From NCBI RefSeq assembly GCF_000423025.1, contig NZ_AUHE01000005.1, positions 62,001-126,000 on the forward strand: 64,000 bases of DNA, in the 5' to 3' direction. Below, piece by piece: positions 57,888-64,000 of this stretch (its first letter is position 1; each line of letters begins with the position of its first letter). Position numbers and translations under genes: made by a program. The notes below the pieces were generated by a model, which made no database searches, had not been told where the DNA came from, and saw only the letters and a list, made by a program, of their open reading frames with translations. Origin of the DNA: Gordonia shandongensis DSM 45094. Its GTDB lineage: Bacteria; Actinomycetota; Actinomycetes; Mycobacteriales; Mycobacteriaceae.

Positions 57888-58783
57888 CAGCCGATCACCG
57901 GGACCACGGTCTTGGCGGCGAGTTTCGACAGCGCGACCTGCATCACGGAGGTCACGTAGTCGTAGGCTTCATCCCAGTCCGGCACGGCACCGTCGGGATC
58001 CGTACCGTCGGGATCGGTACCGAACCGCTCGCGGAGGTCGATCGGCGGAAGGACCTCGATCCGGATCTTGGCCGGCAGCGGCACATGCGGGAGATCGGCG
58101 GGCAGGAAGCCCCACGGGATGCTCATGCTGATCGGCAGCGTCTTGACCCGCAGGAGCTTGTCGATCCCCAGGCGCCGCGCGGTGTCGCGGCCGTCGTTGA
58201 GGACGACGAAGGTCTCCTGGCCGCCGGTGGCGACCACGGGAACGATCTTCACGCCGTTCTCGTATGCGAGCTTCAAGAAGCCCTTGCGGCCGTCGAAGAC
58301 GATGCGGTTGCGGTCGCTCCACGGGCGCAGAGCCTCGACGTCGCCGCCCGGGTACACCAGGACGTTGGCGCCCTGCGCGAGCAGCCGACCGGCGCCCTCC
58401 ACGTCGGCCTGGATCATCCCGAAGCGTCGGGCGAAGTCGCCGACGACGGGCACCTTCATCACCAGCTGGTGCGCCAGCCCCGCCAGCGGCCGCCCCTCCA
58501 CCGTGAAATAGGTGTGGTAGGCGAGCATGAACACGAAGGTGTCGGGCACGTTGGCGCCGCCACTGTGGTTGCCGACGAACAGCACGGGCTCGTCGGGCAC
58601 GTTCTCGAATCCGCTGACTTCGGCGCGGAAGTACAGTCGCGCCGCCAGCCAGAACCGCGGGAGCATCTCCCGGATGAACTCCGGATCGCGGGCCTCCAGC
58701 CCCTCGGGTCCGCCTTCGAGTGCGTGCCGCGCCATCGACAACGGGGTCGTCACCAGCGATCTCAACGCGCGCGACGAGATCAT
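57887..58783 (-). CDS. Lysophospholipid acyltransferase family protein
   Basis: 298 residues. The acyltransferase core is GNHSGGANVPD (His motif with acidic partner), followed by VYPGGD near residue 145. A single short hydrophobic stretch (FVFMLAYHTYF) may sit at the membrane face. It probably acylates a glycerolipid or lysolipid; the acceptor is unknown. ATG 58783 shares one base with the stop of the MBL gene. Confidence 0.8.
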   Translation of the reverse strand: MISSRALRSLVTTPLSMARHALEGGPEGLEARDPEFIREMLPRFWLAARLYFRAEVSGFENVPDEPVLFVGNHSGGANVPDTFVFMLAYHTYFTVEGRPLAGLAHQLVMKVPVVGDFARRFGMIQADVEGAGRLLAQGANVLVYPGGDVEALRPWSDRNRIVFDGRKGFLKLAYENGVKIVPVVATGGQETFVVLNDGRDTARRLGIDKLLRVKTLPISMSIPWGFLPADLPHVPLPAKIRIEVLPPIDLRERFGTDPDGTDPDGAVPDWDEAYDYVTSVMQVALSKLAAKTVVPVIG

Positions 58784-59409
58784 CAGTGGCCCCGACGGAT
58801 CCACTCGTCCAGGTCGCCGGCCTCCGCGCCGATCGTGGTCTCGTCGCCGTGACCCGTGCACACGCGGGTCTCGGGGTCGAGCACCAGAATGCGGTCGCGG
58901 ATCGAGGCGATGATGTCGTCGAAACTCGAGAACGAGCGGCCCGTCGCGCCGGGACCGCCCTGGAACAGGGTGTCGCCGCTGAACAGGACCTTCGCCGACG
59001 GTGCCCAGATGACGCAGGAGCCGGGCGAATGCCCCGGGGTGTTGATGACCTCGAGGGTGTCGCCGCCGACGCGGATCTGCTGCCCGTCGGTGAGTTCGCC
59101 GTGGGGTACGCCCGGATGGGTCTGCTCCCAGAGCATCTCGTCGGCCGGGTGCAGGAGGATGGGGGCGTCCGTCGCCTCGGCGAGTTCGGGGGCGACGCCG
59201 ATGTGATCGTTGTGCGCGTGGGTCAGGACGATGGCGACCACTCGACGGTCGCCGACGGCCTCCAGGATCGGCGCGGCGTCGTGCGCCGCGTCGATGATGA
59301 CGGCCTCCGACTCGTCGCCGACCACCCAGACGTTGTTGTCGACATCCCAGGTGCCGCCGTCGAGGGAGAAGGTTCCGGACGTGATGACCCGGGTGATGCT
59401 GAGGTTCAC
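58783..59409 (-). CDS. MBL-fold metallo-hydrolase (mycothiol pathway partner)
   Basis: 208 residues. Metallo-beta-lactamase fold with the metal motif [16 protein letters not shown] supplying the bridging Asp, and CTGHGDETT the last His. GTG 59409 overlaps the mscR stop by 4 bases (GTGA). The identical gene order in Mtb (Rv2259-Rv2260) suggests that it hydrolyses S-formyl-mycothiol or a similar thioester formed by MscR; that is inferred. Confidence 0.83.
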   Translation of the reverse strand: MNLSITRVITSGTFSLDGGTWDVDNNVWVVGDESEAVIIDAAHDAAPILEAVGDRRVVAIVLTHAHNDHIGVAPELAEATDAPILLHPADEMLWEQTHPGVPHGELTDGQQIRVGGDTLEVINTPGHSPGSCVIWAPSAKVLFSGDTLFQGGPGATGRSFSSFDDIIASIRDRILVLDPETRVCTGHGDETTIGAEAGDLDEWIRRGH

Positions 59410-60494
59410 AGCTCCACCACCGATCGCAGCACGCGGCCGGCTTCCATGGCGCGGAACGCCTCCTCGACGCCATCGATGCCGATGCGTTCGGTGACGAACT
59501 CGTCCAGGGGGAGCCGTCCCTGCAGGAACAGGTCGATGAGCATGGGGAAGTCCCGTTCGGGCAGGCAGTCGCCGTACCACGAGGACTTCAGCGCGCCGCC
59601 GTGGCTGAAGAAGTCGACGAGCGGCATCTCGAGGGTCATCTCCGGCGTCGGTACGCCCACGAGCACCACCGTGCCCGCGAGGTCGCGGGCGTAGAACGCC
59701 GTCTGGTACGTCTCGGGGGTGCCGACGGCGTCGATCACGACGTCGGCGCCGAAGCCTCCGGTGAGGTCCTTGACGGCCTCCGCGACGTCGGTCACGGCCG
59801 ATCCGTCGATGGTGTGGGTGGCACCGAGGTCGGTGGCCCACGCGAGCTTCCCGGCGTCGCGGTCGACGGCGATGACAGTGGTCGCTCCGGCGAGCCGCGC
59901 CCCGGCGATCGCGGCGTCACCGACGCCGCCGCAGCCGATCACGGCGACCGAGTCGCCGCGCTGGACTCCACCGGTGTTGATCGCGGCGCCCAGACCGGCC
60001 ATCACGCCACAGCCGAGGAGGCAGGCGACCGCCGGGTCGGCTGCGGAGTCGACCCCGGTGCACTGACCCTCGTGGACGAGGGTCTTCTCGGCGAACGCCC
60101 CGATGCCGAGCGCGGGGGTGAGTTCGGTCCCGTCCGCGAGGGTCATCGGCCTGCTGGCGTTGAACGTGTCGAAGCAGTACCAGGGACGGCCGCGTGTGCA
60201 CGCTCGGCACTCCCCGCACACCGCACGCCAGTTCAGCACCACGAAGTCGCCGACCGCGACGTGCGTCACATCCGAGCCGACGGCCTCGACGGTGCCGGCC
60301 GCTTCGTGCCCGAGCAGGAACGGGTACTCGTCGTTGATCCCGCCGGTCGCGTAGGCGAGGTCGGTGTGGCAGACTCCGCACGCGCTGATCGCCACCAGCA
60401 CATCGTTGGGGCCCGGGTCGGGGATCGTGACGTCGACCAGTTCGGTCGGCGCGTTCTTGGCTCGGGAGACGACTCCCTTGACGACGGTGGCCAC
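59406..60494 (-). CDS. mscR: S-(hydroxymethyl)mycothiol dehydrogenase
   Basis: 362 residues. Zinc-dependent alcohol dehydrogenase: catalytic zinc ligands Cys and His in [10 protein letters not shown] and LGHEAAG, structural zinc cysteines in [17 protein letters not shown], and the NAD-binding GCGGVG loop. This class oxidises the adduct of formaldehyde and mycothiol and reduces S-nitrosomycothiol (Mtb AdhE2/MscR, Rv2259). It heads the operon mscR-MBL-acyltransferase-SRPBCC on the minus strand. Confidence 0.86.
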   Translation of the reverse strand: MATVVKGVVSRAKNAPTELVDVTIPDPGPNDVLVAISACGVCHTDLAYATGGINDEYPFLLGHEAAGTVEAVGSDVTHVAVGDFVVLNWRAVCGECRACTRGRPWYCFDTFNASRPMTLADGTELTPALGIGAFAEKTLVHEGQCTGVDSAADPAVACLLGCGVMAGLGAAINTGGVQRGDSVAVIGCGGVGDAAIAGARLAGATTVIAVDRDAGKLAWATDLGATHTIDGSAVTDVAEAVKDLTGGFGADVVIDAVGTPETYQTAFYARDLAGTVVLVGVPTPEMTLEMPLVDFFSHGGALKSSWYGDCLPERDFPMLIDLFLQGRLPLDEFVTERIGIDGVEEAFRAMEAGRVLRSVVEL

Positions 60495-60553
60495 CGCTGT
60501 CTCCTCCTAGGATCTGTCGGCCCGGACTGTTCTGCCGACTCGAGACGGTCCTG

Positions 60554-61048
60554 TCAGCTCAGAGCTGCGATGAGTTCGGCCTTCTTCATCGACGAGTAGC
60601 CGCTGACGCCGGCGGCCTTCGCCTGAGCACGCAGCTCGGCGACGGTCTTCGACGACAGACCCGACGCGGGGGCCTTCTTCGCGGGGGCCGGCTTCGCGGC
60701 CGGAGCCTTCTTCGCGGGGGCCGGCTTCGCGGCCGGAGCCTTCTTCGCGGCAGCGGGCTTGGCGGCCGGAGCCTTCTTCGCAGCGGCGGGCTTCGCGGCA
60801 GCGGGCTTCGCGGCAGCGGGCTTCGCGGCAGCGGGCTTCGCGGCGGCGGGCTTGGCAGCAGCAGGCTTCGCGGCAGCGGGCTTGGCGGCAGCAGGCTTGG
60901 CAGCAGCGGCAGGCTTGGCCGACGACTCCGAGTCCTTCTTCGCCAACGGCGAGCGGTCCAGCATCATGTCGCGCAGCGAGACGATCTCGGACGACAGGCG
61001 ACGAACCTCACCCTCGAGGCGCTTGATCAGGGTCTTCTTGCCACTCAT
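60554..61048 (-). CDS. Lys/Pro/Ala-repeat protein with C-terminal Rho-N/SAP-like domain
   Basis: 164 residues. Residues 1-35 are a coiled-coil-like amphipathic segment (KTLIKRLEGEVRRLSSEI), 45-128 a KPAAA/KKAPA repeat, and 129-164 a short SAP/Rho-N-like helical end (SSKTVAELRAQAKAAGVSGYSSMKKAELIAAL). Highly basic repeats and this domain suggest a nucleoid- or RNA-binding histone-H1-like protein; it is not a known named one. GGGAGGATC precedes ATG 61048. Confidence 0.75.
   Translation of the reverse strand: MSGKKTLIKRLEGEVRRLSSEIVSLRDMMLDRSPLAKKDSESSAKPAAAAKPAAAKPAAAKPAAAKPAAAKPAAAKPAAAKPAAAKPAAAKKAPAAKPAAAKKAPAAKPAPAKKAPAAKPAPAKKAPASGLSSKTVAELRAQAKAAGVSGYSSMKKAELIAALS
60665..60916. repeat. 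KPAAA/KKAPA coding minisatellite
   Basis: From 60916 down to 60665 the minus strand encodes about 16 near-identical pentads or hexads, most of them 15-bp units with small third-position changes. Copy number may vary between strains. Confidence 0.9.
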
Positions 61049-61242
61049 GACTGGTGATCCTCCCAAAATCGTGGCTTCGGCCGGTGTGTCCGACCTGTTC
61101 CATGTGTGACCCTACTGTGCGCAAACACTCGGAAGCGACTCCCAGCAGCAGTGATGCCCCGCGCGTGTCGCGCAGGCGGGCGCGCGAGAGCCGGTCCGCC
61201 ACCGGTTCGACGACCCGTCGTCACCGGATGTCGAACGCCCGC

Positions 61243-62289
61243 TCAGAGAGTCTCGGTGACCTTCCGCAAACCGCGCGGCGTGTCGGGATCCTCACCGCGA
61301 TCGAGTGCGAGCTGCAGCGCCAGACGCTGCAGCGGAACGATCTCCAACAGCGGCGAGAGCTCCTCGGACGCGCCCTCCGGCAGCGCGACGCCACCGGCCA
61401 GCCCGGTGAGCCGCTCGGGGTCGCCGACCCCGACGACGTCGGCACCACGCTCGGCCAGACTGCGCAGCACCGGAGCCATCACCTCACCCCCGCGGCCGGC
61501 GGGCAGCACCGCCAACACCGGGACCTGGGCGTCGATGGTCGCGAGCGGACCGTGCATCAAATCGGCCGCCGAGAACCCCTGCGCGGTGACGTATGACGTC
61601 TCCATCAACTTGAGCGCGGCCTCCCGAGCCGTGGCATAGGAGTACCCGCGACCCGTCGCGATGAGCCGCTGCGCGAATCGATACCGCTGCGCCAACTCCC
61701 CCGGCGCACTGTCGCCGAGGACTCGGTCCCCGAGGTCGGGCAGCACGTCGGCCGCCGCGGAGTCCGTCCCCTCCCACGCGGCGACCAGCAGGTAGAGGGC
61801 GAGCATCTCGGCCGTGTACGTCTTGGTGGCCGCCACCGACCGTTCCGGGCCGGCATGCACGTCCACCTGGAACTCCGCCGCCGCGGCCAGGGGCGAGGTC
61901 GGGTCATTGGTCACGGCGACCGTCAGGGCGCCGGCCCGACGAGCGGCGTCGAGCGTGGCCACCAGATCCGGCGACCCGCCCGACTGCGAGACGCCGATGC
62001 ACAGCACATCGGTCCCGGACGGGACGCCGTCATACACCGTGACCGTCGACGGCGACGCCAGGCCGCACGGCAGGCCCAATCGGATCTCGACGAGGTACTT
62101 CGCGTACAGGGCGGCATGGCCGCTGGTCCCCCGCGCGACGAACTGGACGAAACGGGGACGTCGCGCGGCGACGGCCGCCCCGACCTCCGCGACGGAGCTC
62201 CGCTCGGCCAGGAGCGCGCGCCACGCTCGGGGCTGGTCGGCGATCTCCGCCGCCATCAGGCGTCCTCGGGCACTGGTCTGGTCGCTCAC
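61243..62289 (-). CDS. SIS-domain sugar-phosphate isomerase/deaminase homologue
   Basis: 348 residues. Two SIS domains as in the isomerase half of GlmS: VARGTSGHAALYAKYL, GVSQSGGSPDLVATL, and later TGRGYSYATAREAALKLME with LMHGPLA. The N-terminal glutaminase of GlmS is absent, as in AgaS/GlmD deaminases. Substrate open (amino-sugar phosphate). GTG 62289 is leaderless from TAAGCT. It stands alone between two intergenic gaps. Confidence 0.82.
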   Translation of the reverse strand: MSDQTSARGRLMAAEIADQPRAWRALLAERSSVAEVGAAVAARRPRFVQFVARGTSGHAALYAKYLVEIRLGLPCGLASPSTVTVYDGVPSGTDVLCIGVSQSGGSPDLVATLDAARRAGALTVAVTNDPTSPLAAAAEFQVDVHAGPERSVAATKTYTAEMLALYLLVAAWEGTDSAAADVLPDLGDRVLGDSAPGELAQRYRFAQRLIATGRGYSYATAREAALKLMETSYVTAQGFSAADLMHGPLATIDAQVPVLAVLPAGRGGEVMAPVLRSLAERGADVVGVGDPERLTGLAGGVALPEGASEELSPLLEIVPLQRLALQLALDRGEDPDTPRGLRKVTETL

Positions 62290-62295
62290 CCCCGC

Positions 62296-62301
62296 AGCTT
62301 A
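62296..62301 (-). promoter_or_regulatory. -10 hexamer TAAGCT of the SIS gene (leaderless)
   Basis: On the minus strand TAAGCT ends 7 nt before GTG 62289. The rest of the gap to 62550 shows no gene; GTGACATCTCAC (62443-62454) is a partial palindrome only. Confidence 0.55.
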
Positions 62302-62550
62302 TCGACGGAGCCCGGCGCACCGCCGCAGGACCCGGCGGCCCAGCGCGACGTCGCCGCGTCACAGCGGCCGCCGCGCGTCCCCCGCGCTGGTGACACGCGC
62401 CGTCGGCGTCGTCCTCCGGTCGGGTGAATAACGCTCTGGGATGTGACATCTCACGTGGTCGCACACGATTCTCGAGATGAGTCCATCAGCCGAGATCCAT
62501 CCACGCGGGTGTCCGCATGGTGCCGCGCCCCGGCATGACGAGGAGAGACG

Positions 62551-64000
62551 ATGTCCTTTCAGCCGCCGACCGGTCCCATGATGCCCGGCCCGTCCCCGTT
62601 CGGTTCGAATCCCCACGGTTCGAATCCCCATGGGGCCGCCGCGATGACCGTTCGCCGCAACCGGCGCCGGATCACGTGGCTGTTGGCCGCGATCATCGCG
62701 ATCCTCGCTGTGATCGTGGGGCTCGGCGCCGTGGCGCTGTACTCGAAGAAGACCGGTGAGCAGCTGCTGCCGTCGCTGACGCTTCGGTCGGCGGCCGAGG
62801 TGGGACCCGACCCGTTCACCCCGTCGGTGGCGCTGGCCGTCGAGAGCACACCGGCCGCCGGCGGTCAGTCGGCCGCATTCGAAGGCGCCCGCATGGTGAA
62901 CGGCTCCCTGCCGGGTCTCTACGCGGCCGGAGCGACGGCGTCCTGCAACGCGGGCGCCCTGCGCGACTACCTCGAGCGGGACCCCGGTGCGGGCGACGCC
63001 TGGGCGAGTGTCTTCGGCATTCGCCGCATCGACATCCCGTGGTATCTCAACACCCTGTACCCGGTGGTCCTCACCCGGGACACCTGGGTCACCAACCACA
63101 CCTACCGCAGCGGCACCGCCTACCCGCTGCAGAGCGTCCTGCAGACCGGGACACCCGTCTTCGTCGACGCCGCCGGCGTTCCCCGCGTGGTCTGCTCGTG
63201 CGGAAACCCGCTCCTACCGCCGTCGTCGGCTCCGGCCGGCGGCTACCGCATCGTCGGCACGCCGTGGAACGGTTTCGCTGCGCCTCGAACGACGCGCGTC
63301 GCGACGGGCGGCGTCCACGTCACCACCGTCGGAAGCACCGTCACGGTCGTGAACCGGCCGGCGCCGACCGACCCCGCACCGCCGGCCCCGATCCAGGTGG
63401 TCGACCTGGCCTCCGGTGCGCTCCGCGAGGCGCTCGCGAGCGGGCTGGTTCTTCCGCCGCCGCCCGAAGGACTCACCCTGCCCGATCCGATGCTGGCCAA
63501 CCGCACGCCGGCCCGGGCCGATCTGGGTGACGATCCCGAGGCTCCGGCCGACCCCTCCGGCACGGACCGTCCGGACGTCTCCCCGACCGATCGGCCCGAC
63601 GTCCCCGGTGACCCGTCCGCCCCGTCGAGCCCGTCGTCCTCCGAGCCGCCCGCCCCCGCGCGGACCGAGTTCACCGGGACCGGTGACATCATCGACACCC
63701 TCGAGTTCCGGATCGATGACACGACCGTGACCTGCACCGTCCCCGATGCCGATGACTCGGCGACCGTGGCGTTGACCTGTTCGGACGAGGTGGACCGCGA
63801 GGTCGCCGTCGCCGACCTGGGGACGTCGGCGGTGGAGTCCGACACCGCGGACGGAGTCTGGAGCCTGACCCCGATCGGCGGGACCGCGATCGCCGTGACG
63901 GCCGCGACGTGGCGCACCCGCACCGTCCCGGAGAGCACCCCCGAGACGAGTCCCCCGACCGAGCCCGAGTCGAGCGAGCCGGTCGAGAGCACTCCCGAGT
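62551..64000 (+). CDS. DUF6777 family membrane-anchored protein (3' end beyond window)
   Basis: At least 483 residues, running off the window without a stop. ATG 62551 follows GAGGAGAG. A Pro/Gly/Asn-rich N-terminus (SNPHGSNPHG) is followed by one helix (ITWLLAAIIAILAVIVGLGAVAL) and an exported domain with VVLTRDTWVTNHTY...VLQTGTPVFVDAAGVPRVVCSCGNPLLPP, the DUF6777 core shared with the gene at 44170. Beyond are Asp/Pro/Ser-rich stretches and, from about residue 369, a further domain. Paralogue of the 44170 gene; function unknown. Confidence 0.75.
   Translation, partial: MSFQPPTGPMMPGPSPFGSNPHGSNPHGAAAMTVRRNRRRITWLLAAIIAILAVIVGLGAVALYSKKTGEQLLPSLTLRSAAEVGPDPFTPSVALAVESTPAAGGQSAAFEGARMVNGSLPGLYAAGATASCNAGALRDYLERDPGAGDAWASVFGIRRIDIPWYLNTLYPVVLTRDTWVTNHTYRSGTAYPLQSVLQTGTPVFVDAAGVPRVVCSCGNPLLPPSSAPAGGYRIVGTPWNGFAAPRTTRVATGGVHVTTVGSTVTVVNRPAPTDPAPPAPIQVVDLASGALREALASGLVLPPPPEGLTLPDPMLANRTPARADLGDDPEAPADPSGTDRPDVSPTDRPDVPGDPSAPSSPSSSEPPAPARTEFTGTGDIIDTLEFRIDDTTVTCTVPDADDSATVALTCSDEVDREVAVADLGTSAVESDTADGVWSLTPIGGTAIAVTAATWRTRTVPESTPETSPPTEPESSEPVESTPE

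Noticed and set aside
60665-60916. Repeat array considered as CRISPR
   Set aside because: Units are contiguous, in frame and encode KPAAA; there are no unique spacers.
62443-62454. GTGACATCTCAC as a CRP/GlxR site
   Set aside because: Half-sites are separated by 4 rather than the required 6 bases.
62594-62624. Two GGTTCGAATCC copies like tRNA T-arms
   Set aside because: They lie inside the DUF6777 reading frame (encoding GSNPHG twice), with no acceptor, D or anticodon arms nearby.

Overview
The window is high-GC actinobacterial chromosome, almost certainly from a mycolic-acid-containing member of the Mycobacteriales (Gordonia-like; the genus is an inference from gene content and synteny, no marker gene was compared). 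Supporting content: a lysX-type fused lysyl-phosphatidylglycerol/lysyl-tRNA synthetase, a mycothiol-linked formaldehyde dehydrogenase cluster, a cutinase, an LCP cell-wall ligase, a septum-formation family protein, an energy-coupling-factor (ECF) transporter fusion, and many genes whose -10 hexamer sits 6-8 nt before the start codon, i.e. leaderless mRNAs as known from mycobacteria.

Layout. 1-18 kb resembles the M. tuberculosis Rv3834c-Rv3846 neighbourhood: CPBP protease, DUF2470 protein, pheA, histidine phosphatase, mini-zincin protease, septum-formation protein, serS, a Tat-exported FAD dehydrogenase, LCP protein, DUF5926, glpQ-DUF4328-rhodanese operon, a gene-free 0.5 kb stretch full of DnaA-box-like 9-mers, VOC protein, AlkZ-like protein, msrA, a 47-residue membrane ORF and sodA. 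18-27 kb holds an ABZJ-type membrane protein, the Cys-tailed DUF5685 protein, EcfT plus a fused EcfS/EcfA/EcfA protein, a TMEM165/GDT1 cation transporter, a short-chain dehydrogenase, a TM0106-type nuclease, a DUF6474 protein and a cutinase. 27-31 kb is the branched-chain 2-oxoacid dehydrogenase operon bkdABC facing an Lrp/AsnC regulator across a perfect inverted repeat.

32.6-35.3 kb looks acquired: a divergent ArsR-type regulator and DHA2 drug-efflux pair, then a decayed IS481-family element that supplies the last codons of the efflux gene and abuts the stop codon of a gabD2-type aldehyde dehydrogenase. rraA follows, then a LuxR-type regulator and an amidase with less GC-biased codons. 40-52 kb carries lysX, an S4 RNA-binding protein, a 48-residue basic ORF, a DUF6777 protein and gltBD (glutamate synthase). 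52-64 kb carries an HSL-type hydrolase, a catalase, a DUF2207 membrane protein with lemA, a four-gene chain of overlapping genes headed by mscR, a Lys/Ala/Pro repeat protein with a Rho-N-like end, a SIS-domain isomerase homologue, and a second DUF6777 gene cut by the window end.

Main themes are oxidative and electrophile stress (sodA, catalase, msrA, mscR plus MBL hydrolase), nitrogen and amino-acid metabolism (gltBD, pheA, bkdABC), and envelope biology (lysX, LCP, cutinase, septum protein). Most points worth following are small: a leaderless-promoter set that fixes several starts, the DnaA-box cluster, an iron-box-like tandem operator, a palindrome at bkd, and several 14-24 bp tandem repeats in or beside coding sequence. 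I found no CRISPR array, tRNA, rRNA, prophage or defence island.
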